From assembly GCA_010015655.1 (NCBI GenBank), contig ML976747.1, positions 62,001-126,000 of the forward strand: a DNA stretch of 64,000 bases. Reading direction: 5' to 3'. This stretch comes from Bimuria novae-zelandiae CBS 107.79. Taxonomy: Eukaryota > Ascomycota > Dothideomycetes > Pleosporales > Didymosphaeriaceae. Position 1 is the first letter of the stretch. Each line of letters begins with the position of its first letter. The notes beneath the pieces are model-generated. The model made no database searches, was not told the origin of the DNA, and was given only the letters and a program-made list of their open reading frames with translations. The position numbers and the translations under genes were made by a program. Shown here piece after piece: positions 32,415 through 43,660 of the stretch.

Positions 32415-34274
32415 TCAAACTTTGGTATCTTTGGGTCGATTCTCTTCGCATTGTGCAGGATGACAGAGACGATTGGATTGTGGAGGTGACATAAATGACC
32501 TATGTCTACCAATTATCACAGATAACCATTGCCGCCCATGCAGCCACTTCATGTAAAGATGGCTTCTTTGGGTCTCAGACCTATGGCCAGCTGAGCTGGC
32601 AGCGTGAGTTCTTCACTTCCACTGGCGAAGGCAACAAGCAAAAAATGTTCATTCGACCCGGGAGAAAGTGGGATTATGTGAAATCTGTGCTCGACACCTG
32701 GGGCTGGGCACTTCAGGAGTCTATTCTGTCACCTCGAATATTGCACTATACCGGAAATGAGATCTGGGTGTGCAATCGTGAGCGTTTTTGCGAATGTGGT
32801 CATGTCAGCGGTTTGGGAAAATACGACCGCAAGCGACCCCTGGTAAAGACCGAGTTTGCACAGACCAAAGTTGATTTAGGCATACAAGACGAGCCGCACC
32901 AAGCCAAGTGGAGGTTGTTGGTTTCGAGATACTCTGAGCGACATTTGACTTGCCAGACTGACAAGCTCGTGGCTATTGCAGGACTTGCAAGAGCAGTTGC
33001 CACAGAGGAAATGGAGTATAGGATTTCGAATTCGACGGTGCCTGGCTATGTGTCAGGCATCTTTACAGCAGCTCTACCGAGCGTACTCCTATGGAGGGTA
33101 GATCACGGCTTCGAGAGATCAGATGACAGCTCTGTTGGAAGTACAAGTGAACCAATTGTTTAGCGGTATAGAGAACGACAAAAATCTAGTATCGCTCCGA
33201 GTTGGTCCTGGGCGTCGTCTCAAGGACACATAACATACGATCTCAACCTACGTGTTCCCAGAATGGATGTCGAGTCTTTGGCAAAGTCATTGGTCTAGCA
33301 GAAGTTCCTCCACCAACCAGTTGTGGTCTTGTTAGCCACTTGCAAAGTCCTACTCTGGAAGGTCTAGTGGTCTCGGTAGCGCTCAAGAGACTGTCAGCTG
33401 AGGACCTTCGTGACCCCTTCGCCGACATCTACCCAGAACGGGATGAAATTGCTTTGGTTTGTACAGCTAGGGGCAATGCTTTTTCTATGTTCCATGATGA
33501 TGATACGGCCGTAAACTTGAGATGGTCGGACCCCTCATATGGTTGTTGGCAAAACAGCGAGTATAAGATGGTTGGCAAAGACTTTATAAACCCAGAGATT
33601 GATGATCACTCACCAAGAACAGTATCTTCTGAATCTCTTTCTAGATCGCTGTCTACAGAAGGAAGCGTAGACTGTGGTAGCCAAGGACGAGCGGTCCTGA
33701 GGGACTTTTATGGCTTCTTTCCCTCTGGAGGGCACGAAGAAAGCGATACATCTGATGGCGTCGAACCGAACGGGAATTCATACGACGGAGATGCGATAGA
33801 CGACAGTGAAGGCGAATGGAGTGACGAAGGGATCAGAAAATCGACGGAAGTACTCAGAGATTCTCGGGGAGAGTCTGAAACAAATAGAATAACGATCTAT
33901 ACAGCAGCGAAGCTGGAAACAGGCAAGAGGCATACGATATTGAGGAAAGAAACGAAAGGATAAGCGAAGAGGAAGACGATGAAGATCTTAGCTGGGAAGA
34001 GTACGAAGGTAGTAAAGATGTAAAACCATGCCCTTGGTGTGAAACATGCAAGGACGACGAAACAGGGACTAGATCACTGTACTGGTGCTTAAGAGTTGCC
34101 AAAACGGCCGCGGGTCGCTACTTCTTTCTTTACTATTTGGTTCTTCATCGGTCGGAAAAAATACCAGACGCATGGGAAAGGATTGGGTTAGGAGTGGTTC
34201 CCGGACGCGATTTGCATGATGGCGTGAACTCGCCGTTTGAAGGTGGCACAATCCAAGAGATGACGATAGTCTAG
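32396..34274 (+). pseudogene. HET-domain (heterokaryon incompatibility) protein, 5'-truncated and broken
   Basis: Homology starts mid-domain with VCRVLKLWYLWVDSLRIVQ, a HET core segment. An in-frame TAA (32492-32494) follows, then ITIAAHAATSCKDGFF, DTWGWALQESILSPRILHYT and the Cys pair CECG. A TAG at 33161-33163 interrupts just before APSWSWASSQGHITYD. Frameshifts near 33280 and 33930 are needed to continue into the C-terminal region, whose last part runs through FLYYLVLHRSEKIPDAW and ERIGLGVV to a stop at 34274. HET proteins trigger programmed cell death on non-self fusion. This copy lacks the N-terminal third of the domain, has two stops and two frameshifts, and so is dead. Confidence 0.82.
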
Positions 34275-35671
34275 GATCATTCCAGAAGACTTATTTTCTT
34301 TGCATGTTCGATACGAAGTCATAGTTGCGGTAGGCCTGAGAAGAGAGGATACTGCTAATATTCTTTGGGAGTGAATTTCGGAAAATCTGTGAACACCGTA
34401 GAGAGCCGCAAGCGGAGAAAATGTGGTTCCCAAGCAGGGAATAATTGCCTGTAACTTTTAGAACTCAAACCCGTGCAGAATGCTTTGATATGAGCGCTAG
34501 AACTAGACCATTGCGACGGCAGCCTTGCTACCCCCCAGACCGCACATTGGATTTCATCACATATCATGAACCCGAAACAGATCATTCTGCATTACGCTAA
34601 CTTGCCACCCTCTCCTAGATATCGGCCTTGAGAATAAGTCGACTCTCACCTTGTTGCCGTAGCATCATCATAACGAGCCCCTTGTCATGGCCGCACCCGG
34701 TATTAATACAGTTGCTTTTACATCCCGACCCGTCATGGAGGGTACGATATACTCGCAGCATTGGTGTTTAGCGTTTGACAAGGAAAGAAGCTGCCATATT
34801 GCTTTTTCAGATATTCCATACTAGAGTTGTAAGCAGGTGGGTGGTATGTGTGAAGGTAGTATATTGTGTGTGTAATTGTCTGAGTTGCTCTGTGTGTTGT
34901 TCTGTGTTGTGTTGTGTGTACATGGAGTGATCAGAGGCTCGTATATAGAGATAGAGCTGACTCATGAGACTAGTGTCGTCATGTGACATATCTCTGGGCT
35001 GCTTACAAGAGTAGACATAGGAGGTGGACAGGGAAACAAATGGAAGGGCGGGGGGTCGTGTTTGAGGTATTGAACGTGCAGAGCTCGATTGAATCTGTTC
35101 GTCCTTCCCAGCTTATCCTAGCCACGGTCTAACGCAGTACAAAAACACTGCGGCTGGTAGAGAGATCGATGACAGGGCGGTCGATGAGGTGGACGTTAGG
35201 GGTGGGAGCTGGGCAGGCGCTGCCGGTGGTGCGCGTAGAGAGTGGCGCGATCGCGAAGAACACAGAGAGTAGCCTCAAATCACTGTTCCTGTACTGTCGA
35301 TATATACTTAACAGTTGACAACTTCCAGCACATACGACCATAGGAGACTGAAAAGTTGTATGTTTTTGCTTTTTGCTGCGGGGTCATTGTGGGCAGGCTT
35401 TGTCATCTTTTTTGCAACAGGGAAGAGTGAGGTGGCACATTTAAGAACACAGGAACGGAGGATCAAGGTTACGCGTGCCCGTTAGACTATAGCAATATCT
35501 TTTTTTTGGCTCTGCCCTGTGCTCTATTAGAAGGTGTAGGGGTATCTCAAAACATACTCTACACAAGGAAACGCCAGCTAGATAGGTAAGCCCACTGGCT
35601 CTCTATAACTCTCTTACATATTGCGGTGTACCGCACTGCCCCGAAGTATAACAAAACACCAAGTCGCCAGC
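34275..35671. other. Intergenic with GT-rich patch and 5S relic
   Basis: A GT-rich simple-sequence patch lies at about 34855-34920 (TGTGTGTTGTTCTGTGTTG type). A deleted 5S rRNA-like sequence lies at 35330-35367. Otherwise nothing is recognised; the right end is the 3' flank of the CorA gene. Confidence 0.6.
35330..35367 (+). pseudogene. 5S rRNA relic with central deletion
   Basis: ACATACGACCATAGGA is the conserved 5' end of filamentous-fungal 5S rRNA, and GTTGTATG followed by a T-run is its usual 3' end and pol III terminator. The ~90 central bases, including the internal promoter boxes, are missing, so it cannot be functional. 5S genes are dispersed in Pezizomycotina, so a lone relic is plausible. 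The call rests on memory of the 5S ends. Confidence 0.5.
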
Positions 35672-37630
35672 TTAGAACGACCCTATATTCCCCTTTGTGT
35701 ACATAGTTTGCCTCTTCCTGAGCTCACTCTTACTACGATGATGATGCGTTCCCTTCTTCTTATCCTCCTTCTGCAGCCCCAAAGCAATGCCCAGACCACT
35801 CTGCACACCCTTCCGCATCTCCATCAACGGCCCATGCCTCTTCCTCGCCTTCCGCAGATTGAGCCCCGTCTTCAGCTTCTTGAGCTGCCGCCATATGCTC
35901 TGGCTCATGAGGATCAACATGGTGACCACCATGACCGGGACGGCGATGATCCAAAAGTACGCGTCGCTGTGTTTGATGGCGGGGAACCGCTCAAAGTTCT
36001 GCCCGAAATATCCGACCAGGAAGGTAAGCGGGAGGAAGAAGATAGTGACGGTGGTGAGGATCTTCATGGATTCGTTTTGATAGGCGCCCATGACGTTGAA
36101 GATGAGGTCGATGAGGTTGTCTGCGGCACGTCGCATTTGGTCAAGCGAGGCTGTGATCATGATGCAGTGATCTTCGACGTCACCGAGGTACGTGTGTGCA
36201 AGGGGAGAAATCGTGATCGAGGAGATCGTCTTGCGGGTGGGCACGCTCATGGTGCTCATTGTCACCGGATCCGCTCTGTGGTCTCGCAGAGCGTTGATCA
36301 GGGAGACGATGGGTTGGATGGTGTTCCGAAGAATTGCGATTTCAGAGGTCAGAATGTAAAGTTGTTGCGAATGTCCAATGTCTGGGTCGCGTAAGACATC
36401 CAGCTCCAATTCGCCCATGGCGTCTTCATAGGCGGCCACGACGGGTATTGCCAAGTCGATGATGGCATCTATTATGGCTTGACAAATCATACTGCCGTCG
36501 GCACTGCGGCGGAGGATGGTGTCTTCGGTACTCAGACGTTTGACGATTGGTTCTTCGATCTCGGGCGCGCTATGTTCGAAAAAGGATATGACTGTGTTGT
36601 CCTTGCAAAGGAAGACGCACACTTGCTCGACGCTGACAGCAAGCTTCCGACTGATGAGGGATGAGTGTTGCTCCATATAGATGGTCCTATCCAAATTTGG
36701 TCCCCCTCGAAATCGTTGCAATGTTCGAATTTGAGCGGCATGCTGCCCTTTCATACGATATTTGGGAGGATCATCTGGGTCAAAGCCTTTCTCCTGGTCT
36801 TCCGGGCGCTGCCACATGTGGCCGTGCTGAGACGGCCGGTCGTCGCCGCCGCGCGAACCGAAGCGGCCTCTTACTCTGTCCATGAAGGTCGTTTTCTTCC
36901 CATGTGCATGGGTGTACTCATCATCAGAATCGTAATCGTAATCGGAATCATCGTCTGGCAAACGAACCAACTTTGAGAGGGTCAAGAGTAGGAAGGCTTG
37001 GTCCGAATACCAGTCCACTTTCGTACGACCCCGTGTGTTCATCAAATCTTCAATCGCCAATCTATGTAGCAAGTGGGTATTGCCCAGCAACCGGATCACG
37101 TCAAAGCTCAAGCCATTGACGTTGATCCAGCGGCATTGCGATAGTTCTTTTGGTTTATCGCGCAGGAAACCCTCCAACGACGCGTTGTCCAGCTCCACAC
37201 AGTTGTACCCCTCATCAGAAAAGTCAACCACAGTAATATCGCAATCCGCCCTTAAATTGCCATAGTTCTCTTCTGGTTCCTTCTTCGTATCCACACCAGG
37301 CTCCGCACCCGGCTGCTCCCATGCATGGTGATGTGTTCGCTGAGGGCTTTGGTAGTGCCGGACGGTGTTCGAGCGCGTGGGTCGGCGACGTATGGTCGAG
37401 TCGACCGAGAGGGTAGGCGAGAGGACGCTGTTGCCGTCGGCGCGGGCGGCGGTTGCCGACAGCTGGCTTGAGCTGCGCCCGCGCGATTGGGCTTCCATGT
37501 TCGTGTCGACTGTGAGACGCGGCATGCTCTCTACAGCTGAAGGGTCGGCATCGTTAGAGCGTGGTCGGGGCGGCGCCGAAGTAGCGAAGTCGTGTACTAT
37601 GGTGTCATGCTGCGCTGTTGGGTCCGCCAT
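35672..37630 (-). CDS. CorA-family metal ion transporter
   Basis: A single exon of 652 residues starts at the ATG at 37630. The first ~110 residues are Ser/Arg-rich and disordered. A soluble cytosolic CorA domain with a long acidic insert ([13 protein letters not shown]) follows. Two C-terminal membrane helices lie at about residues 522-543 ([20 protein letters not shown]) and 556-578 ([20 protein letters not shown]). The family pore signature GMN appears as GQN (VGYFGQNFE). CorA proteins are pentameric Mg2+ or divalent-metal channels; GMN variants exist in fungal subfamilies, so ion selectivity is uncertain. The C terminus is basic ([17 protein letters not shown]). Plasma membrane or vacuole location cannot be decided. 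Confidence 0.9.
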   Translation of the reverse strand: MADPTAQHDTIVHDFATSAPPRPRSNDADPSAVESMPRLTVDTNMEAQSRGRSSSQLSATAARADGNSVLSPTLSVDSTIRRRPTRSNTVRHYQSPQRTHHHAWEQPGAEPGVDTKKEPEENYGNLRADCDITVVDFSDEGYNCVELDNASLEGFLRDKPKELSQCRWINVNGLSFDVIRLLGNTHLLHRLAIEDLMNTRGRTKVDWYSDQAFLLLTLSKLVRLPDDDSDYDYDSDDEYTHAHGKKTTFMDRVRGRFGSRGGDDRPSQHGHMWQRPEDQEKGFDPDDPPKYRMKGQHAAQIRTLQRFRGGPNLDRTIYMEQHSSLISRKLAVSVEQVCVFLCKDNTVISFFEHSAPEIEEPIVKRLSTEDTILRRSADGSMICQAIIDAIIDLAIPVVAAYEDAMGELELDVLRDPDIGHSQQLYILTSEIAILRNTIQPIVSLINALRDHRADPVTMSTMSVPTRKTISSITISPLAHTYLGDVEDHCIMITASLDQMRRAADNLIDLIFNVMGAYQNESMKILTTVTIFFLPLTFLVGYFGQNFERFPAIKHSDAYFWIIAVPVMVVTMLILMSQSIWRQLKKLKTGLNLRKARKRHGPLMEMRKGVQSGLGIALGLQKEDKKKGTHHHRSKSELRKRQTMYTKGNIGSF

Positions 37631-39220
37631 ATTCCACGGTTAGGTAGGGGCGCAGTCGCCCACTGCACCAGAGGAAGCGCAAGAGGTCCTTCTGGATTAC
37701 GTGTCCTGGCTCGGGACAGCTCAGGTTGCGTTGCTACAGTTCAACCCATCTACTGAAATTCCGTCGGGCGAAATCGATGTTGGGGTGTGGTTTTCAGCGC
37801 TGGGCAGAATCGCGGCGGTTGTCGGGGCAGTCGCGAATCGCGCAAAAAAAAATTTAGGGGAAAGGAATGACGCCAGGGTGCAGTAAGGAGCGATCATGGA
37901 GCAGGCCAGCGGCTGCGGTAGAAAGCCCCTATGTGGCCGTATTATGCATGCAGTACAGTGAAAAGGCAGAACAGAAGTTCAGCTGAGCGGCGCGAAGTGC
38001 AGGCCTTGACGACACCTGTTAATAATCGAAGCAACTCACGGTTCACAACCAATCGACGTCGCGCGTGTGTTACATGTCGATCCTAGTGAGAACTTCTAAC
38101 GAACCTTGTCGGCAGCTCCTAGGCTCGAAGATACGGGCCGATAGTGGTGCGAATGTGCCAGTGGGATCCTTCCCGACGCGGTGGTCGGCTATGAATATGT
38201 CCTACCATGGGCCTGCACGACCGACAACAGCGCGTCTACCCGCCTTACGGTGCTCGAGGGCTCGCCGGCGGGTGCGCGTAGAACAGACCATGAGTTGTAA
38301 CTAAATCAAATCTTGCGAGACGGTCTCGTAAAACTGAATCCTGGCTATACTCCGCTACCTTTGCAATCGAAGTTTGCATATTGTATTGTCCATCCTAGGG
38401 TTACTCATCACCCTTTCCGCTATAAAACTCTAGCCTTTATGGCGAGAGACGGCCAGACAACACTTTTCACTTGTTGAACGCGGTCGCCGCAAATTTGCCT
38501 CGTCGAGTCCGGATCGACGACAGCGCGACAGGGTTTCAAAGGCGCCACGACGGCCATTTCTTTGTCAGCTGCGCAGTTGGTAATGCTCAACGCGGCGACA
38601 GGAACGCAAAGAAGGCAAGAGAGCTCAGACTTTACGGCCTATACTCACAGTGGTGACAATGGTGAGTACCGGGGACGCGTTTACGGACATTCAAGGTGGC
38701 TGTCGAGTGGTCTGAGTGGTGTTTCCGTCAAACAAGGTCAAATTAGCAGCTCATGCCGAGACCTGAGAACTGGGCTAACCGCCACCTCCACTCCACTCAC
38801 CCACCACCGCTGGTGCTTCTCCTCTCCATCCATCCCAAGCAGCTTCATCGACGACATACATAGCCCAGCCTTACCGATCCCGCTCTCGCCCTGTGCGAGC
38901 CCACGCCGCACCTCTGCACGCTGCACCCCGACCCTTGGGAGACGCTGGCCAGACGACTCGAAGCGCGCCGCATTGCTCCTGCCCTGGTCTGCGCCCTGAC
39001 GCATAGCGAACGCTTCATCTCCCGCGACCAGCCATTCCGACACCCCTTTCCGGGCCTCGCGTTGACCCCACGTCTGCTCCAAAGAGTCCGACTGTTTGTG
39101 GGCCCATCTACGCGACCTGGCGAGCGTCGCCTTCCCCTCGACTTCCCCTCGACTTGTGCAACCCCTCTGATCGTTTGAGCATCGGACGACCTTGGTCCAC
39201 GACGACTCCAAACCGCAACC
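37631..39220. other. Intergenic between divergent genes
   Basis: This is a shared upstream region for the CorA gene (minus) and the MYND gene (plus). No conserved ORF is seen. The last ~450 bp are C/T-rich with short CTCC and CCAC runs, consistent with a 5' UTR of the MYND gene. Confidence 0.5.
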
Positions 39221-41068
39221 ATGCGTGAAGTCAATTTCTCCATTCCCAACGCGAACAAGGCGTCTGTCAACATCACGACGGCCCTGTACGATCGCCGTGC
39301 CCTCGACTGCACTTCGACCCTCCCGCTCATCAACTCTCTCAATCACCTCGCCTACCTTACCACATCCTCTGCACGGATCCGCGATATTCTCACCGTCGAT
39401 GGCGGCATCGAGCGCCTGATATGCATCCTCAAGGGAGGCAGGAGCAAGGACATGATGGACATGTGGAAGTGGAACCTGGCCTTCCAATGCATCTTCAACA
39501 TTGGCGTTCGTGGCTCGGAGAACGTTCGGACGCGTGTGGTCGAGGCCGACATGGTGCCCGTCATCGCTACTATCCTCGACAACTACATCAAGGTAGTGGA
39601 TAAGTGCAGGGAGCGAGCGGAGGCAGAGTTGCGGAGGCACACTCGTCTCGGCGCCTCCAGCCGACACCATTCCTCCCGGTCTGGCGAGATGCCATCCAGC
39701 TCAGGACACAGGGCTGAGCGCTCTCGACGTGCCATACCACCCCCTATCGAGATCCCGCAGGCCTTCAACCACACTCAGGCGCCATTGGAGTCACAGAATG
39801 GCGACATCACCCCTACCCCGGCCTTCTCGCTGAGCTCACCACCTGAGCGAACCTCGTTCGCCCGCGGCCGCCCACCCCTCCACCATCACCACCGAAGCCA
39901 CGAGAACAGAGGGCAGCTCTTCGGTGCGGTTGGTACCAACGCACGCAACATTGGTCAGCCGCTAGGATCTGCCCTTCCTGCGATGGAGACAACCGAGACC
40001 TTCTCATTGAGGCCCGTGCGAGATGCAGATCGGTTGCCCTCCATGCTCCCTGCCTTGCAGGGAGAGATCACCTCCCAACCCGAGTCTCCTACGACCCCGG
40101 GTGCTGCGCAAGCGCACCAGATCAGCCCTCGCGCCGCCGCCGGACGTGCTCGCCGCCGACCCTCCATTCGACACCAGTTGTCCATGTCCGGTGAGTCTGA
40201 TCTCGACGCGCAACAAGACGATCTCTCTGCGGGGGCCACCACAACGGCTGGTACCGCTGTGAATGAGCCGATTGTTGGCATTCAGAACAATGACATCAAC
40301 ATGTCCGACATTGTCGATAATGCGGAAATGCTGGACGCCGGAGCGACGCCGGTGCCTATTGCAGCGCCATCAGACGCTACGGATGAGAACCACGAGACGT
40401 TCAACATTACACACCGCCCCGCTCTGGATGGAAGCTTGATCAACCCCACAGTTCAGACTACCGCACCCATTGGCGGCTTTTCTCCGGTACAGCCTGCCAT
40501 TAACGTCGTGAATACGAACCCTCCACCACCGTGGTACTCTCGCTTCAACCAAGACCGGGCGGCCACTGCTGGCGCTCTGGCCGCTATGCCACGGGATGAG
40601 GATGTTTTGATGTCGCTCCAGTTGCTAGCTTACGTCTCCAAGTATTGCAACCTACGCTCTTACTTCCAGAAATCACACTTGGTTCCGAAGCTCAAGATTG
40701 GCAATGATTTACAACTTCTCGAAGGCGAGACGCCCAGCCCTACACCGATGGCTGAAGATGAGGAAGAGCTCGAAGAGTACGAACTGCCAGATGACTTCAA
40801 CATTTTCCCGCTTGTGGAAAAGTTCACGGTGCGCCACCACACCGCTGACATGCAATATTGGGCTAGCGTTGTTATGCGCAACCTATGCAGGAAAGATGAT
40901 TCGCGTGGAGGTATTCGCCAGTGCGCGTACTACCAGTGTGGCAAGTGGGAAGAGTACACACGACAGTTTGCTAAGTGCCGCCGTTGCCGCCGCACAAAGT
41001 ACTGCAGCAAAGAGTGCCAGAAGAGCGCATGGGTGTACCACCGACACTGGTGTGTAGCAGCGAACTAG
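39221..41068 (+). CDS. samB: MYND zinc-finger protein, MUB1/samB family
   Basis: A single exon encodes 615 residues from an ATG in good context (GCAACC before ATG). The N-terminal ~130 residues are the conserved armadillo-like region (MREVNFSIPNANKASVNIT and IERLICILKGGRSKDMMDMW). A long Ser/Pro/Arg low-complexity middle follows, then a second conserved block (DEDVLMSLQLLAYVSKYCNL). The C terminus (about residues 567-612) is a MYND finger: CAYYQCGKWEEY, CRRCRRTKYCSKECQ, W and HRHWC. This order matches yeast Mub1 and Aspergillus SamB. Mub1 partners the E3 Ubr2 to degrade Rpn4; SamB affects conidiophore morphogenesis. Gene symbol by family resemblance. Confidence 0.88.
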   Translation: MREVNFSIPNANKASVNITTALYDRRALDCTSTLPLINSLNHLAYLTTSSARIRDILTVDGGIERLICILKGGRSKDMMDMWKWNLAFQCIFNIGVRGSENVRTRVVEADMVPVIATILDNYIKVVDKCRERAEAELRRHTRLGASSRHHSSRSGEMPSSSGHRAERSRRAIPPPIEIPQAFNHTQAPLESQNGDITPTPAFSLSSPPERTSFARGRPPLHHHHRSHENRGQLFGAVGTNARNIGQPLGSALPAMETTETFSLRPVRDADRLPSMLPALQGEITSQPESPTTPGAAQAHQISPRAAAGRARRRPSIRHQLSMSGESDLDAQQDDLSAGATTTAGTAVNEPIVGIQNNDINMSDIVDNAEMLDAGATPVPIAAPSDATDENHETFNITHRPALDGSLINPTVQTTAPIGGFSPVQPAINVVNTNPPPPWYSRFNQDRAATAGALAAMPRDEDVLMSLQLLAYVSKYCNLRSYFQKSHLVPKLKIGNDLQLLEGETPSPTPMAEDEEELEEYELPDDFNIFPLVEKFTVRHHTADMQYWASVVMRNLCRKDDSRGGIRQCAYYQCGKWEEYTRQFAKCRRCRRTKYCSKECQKSAWVYHRHWCVAAN

Positions 41069-41983
41069 GCGGAAAGATGTTTGATGCGGTTTCACCAGGA
41101 TGATTGGATGCGCACACCTTTTTTATCTACCCGCATATTGCACGGCGCTCGGCCTCATATTCTCGACAATTCGTATTCCATTCCCATACTTAATGAAGCG
41201 TCACGACTCGGATACCACCCCATATTGTACTTTGCAGAATGCAGACGACCACAGGCCTTGAAGAAATCTATTCAGAAGTTGGAGTTGGAGGGCCTGAAGC
41301 AGGAGGAGACAGGCAGCACTCCTCGACGACACCGTTTGTGTTGGAGCTTATACCACATTGCTAGGGGTTATCGCTAGCGACGGAGGAAGAGGAAGAGAGC
41401 TTTTACTACTTGATTGAGTAGTGCAGCTTGCAATGGAGTGAGTTTTGGAGCATGGTAATGTGGCTGCCGCTTTTCCTTTGTTTGAGCGTGCACGCCATTT
41501 CTTAATGTTTTGTGCGCGAAGAGGCCTTTGGACTGGCAATGTTCGAAACATGACTTATTCACTATTTTGAATCCCTTCACTTCTGGATGAGACCGCGTTC
41601 ATGGAAGGCGTTCCGGCGGTTGCATAGGTCTCTTGCATAGCATAGTTTAGCATTGGTAATGGCATTGAGGCTGATTTCAATCGTTAGTCACATAAACTCT
41701 TGAGTATAATTGTACGGTGAGAGATTTAGGTTTTCTTCCGCTCATGCGCATTGACGGGCGGTAATAAGGTTATCCGAAGGATCGTGGGCGAGCACAGAGA
41801 CGCTGCGGAGTGTTACAGCCTCCCAGGTTGCCCAAGCGGGCAAGGCAGCACGTGCTAGAAGAGACGCGCCAGGCGGGCGCTGGTGTCCGGGCCCCGCGCG
41901 TCTTTTGAAACGAGCTCGAGTTCGGCAGGCGGAAAATGTTGGAGAGGGGGTCCACTACGTCAGAACAGGTGGGTGGGTGGCAT
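41069..41983. other. Intergenic, nothing recognised
   Basis: This is the 3' flank of the MYND gene up to the left inverted repeat of the Tc1-like element. No supported feature. Confidence 0.5.
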
Positions 41984-43390
41984 GCGGGTGACAAAATAAG
42001 CGAGACTCAATAGCCGAAAATGATCCGATTCCTCACCACCGTACAATTTTGTACTATATATCCGAACGCAGGCCATTTGACGCGATAATATATTAATATA
42101 AGGCTGCTGGCAATACTGTAAAATCGTATACAGACTTTTTTTTTTAGTGTTTTTGTTGGTTACCAGCCTGTCATACGGCCCTCAGCCTCAACCACGTCCT
42201 TGAGCCTCTGGGGCATACTCAATACGCAGCGATCAATATATCGCTGCCTTACACTATCCCAGCCCTCTACTGCAAGCTCCTAAGTAGTCTTAATATCCTA
42301 GTGGCTATATTTGCGCACGTATTGTTTCATAGGAGACCAAGCGTTTTTAATTGGTGAGAGGTCAGGCGAGGAGGAGCAATTAAAGTAGGAGTTGAGGCTA
42401 TTTGCCTGCTTCCACGTACAGACAATATTACTCTTGCTGGTGCCATGGCCTGAGTCGCGATCCTCCTCTAGTACAAAGCTAGGCTAGTGTTTTATCCAAG
42501 GCTTGACGATAGGCTCAAGAATCTAATTAATATACGCGCGCTGGGTCATTCTCCCATTAGTATTAGTATTAATATTGTAGAAAACTAGTGGCGATTTAAA
42601 GTGGAAGCCTACGGCAGCCCATACGTGGAGTTTCTTCTTGTCTTGCTCGTCAGGCTCGGTGCTCTCTTGTATACAATTGGCGCAATATCTCTGACCTGGT
42701 TTCCGGATAATTCGCAGCTGGCCCTGAGGACCAAAGCCAATATGAGCCTCGTCAGAGAATCGTACGTGATACCAGTCCTTCTGCTGAGGGTAGCGCTCGA
42801 GCATGAGCTCTGCGTATTGCTTGCGATTTGCTGCTGTCGCCTTATTGACCCAGCCCTTCTTACAGGCAATACACTTGCGATAGTTAAGGGTTCCTATAGC
42901 TCTCTTAATTATACGCGCAGAGACGTTAAGCCCTAATTTATAAGTAAGAGTTTCTTAGCTTATAGAGCGCCCCTTGCAGTCGAGGTCCTCTACTAATTAA
43001 TTAAGTTTATGTAGCTCTACAGGTAATATTAATAGAGGGCGCCCTCGAGTCTCTATATAAGTAGAATTAACACTAAGTCGCTAGCGATCGCGCCCACTGC
43101 GTAGGATCTCCCATCCACGAGCTTTACTAACTCCAAATTATTTAAATACAAAAGCTTTCTAGCCCTTGATGCCCTTCGCGTCGAGGTACTCGCAGGCGCT
43201 AATAATACGATTCTTCTTTGGCGTATTATAGTGTTTGTAGCCAGAGTGGCTATTCTAACTAAGACAAATTAATTAAGCCCGCGTAGTAGGCATACCGATT
43301 ATTAGTTGTCTTAATAATAGTAGTAAATAAGGTGGTGGGTGAGACGCGTCGCAATCCTTGGCACTGAGTCTCGCTTATTTTGTCACCCGC
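41984..43390 (-). mobile_element. Complete Tc1-like DNA transposon (1.4 kb, dead)
   Basis: Perfect 26-bp inverted repeats bound the element: left 41984-42009 begins GCGGGTGACAAAATAAGCGA, and right 43365-43390 is its reverse complement. Weaker similarity continues inward for about 30 bp. The minus strand encodes one degenerate DDE transposase filling the interior. No TA target duplication is seen at these ends. The flanks share GTGGGTGGCAT/GTGGGTGGGAT, which may be a longer duplication or just local GT-rich sequence. Confidence 0.85.
42140..43300 (-). pseudogene. Tc1/mariner-type DDE transposase (RIP-damaged)
   Basis: The frame is readable through many TAA/TAG stops. The longest open piece (42804-42523) has YHVRFSDEAHIGFGPQG (first catalytic Asp) and LHVWAAVGFHFKSPLVFYN. 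Further on come VLEEDRDSGHGTSKS (second Asp) and SSSPDLSPIKNAWSPMKQ (third acidic site region). Upstream, WVNKATAANRKQYAE belongs to the linker before the catalytic core. Stops such as those in TQRAYIN-stop-ILEP fall where Gln would be expected, the usual outcome of CpA to TpA mutation. Confidence 0.8.
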
Positions 43391-43660
43391 GTGGGTGGGA
43401 TGTCACCGTCAAAAATAGGCTCGCGTGGGATGCAGGGGTCCAAGTGCTCTCGCATCATGTGGTGCTGGACGAACACGAAGCGGACCAGTAACGATTCCGG
43501 GGTAATTGCTGAGTCCGATTGCCATGTTCCGTACTTGGCCTCCAGCCTCTGCCGCGTAATACTTGACGCGACCTAGTGGATAAGCCCTCGGCGCCAGCCT
43601 TTACAGCAGCCCGCGCAATTCTCTCTCACGGTACTTGGGAGGACCGGATGCTCTCCCACA

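Noticed and set aside
34855..34920. Telomere-like GT-rich repeat
   Set aside because: It is irregular GT/GTT sequence, not the TTAGGG repeat of fungal telomeres, and lies internally.
35621..36394. 257-codon plus-strand frame
   Set aside because: It is antisense to the CorA membrane domain; its low-complexity His/Asp/Arg content mirrors the complement.
38738..39670. 310-codon minus-strand frame over the MYND gene start
   Set aside because: It is antisense to a well-supported conserved exon and its 5' flank, with no domain and no ATG context of note.
42523..42804. Host gene with a DDE-like fold
   Set aside because: It is the open part of the Tc1-like transposase bounded by inverted repeats, with stops on both sides.
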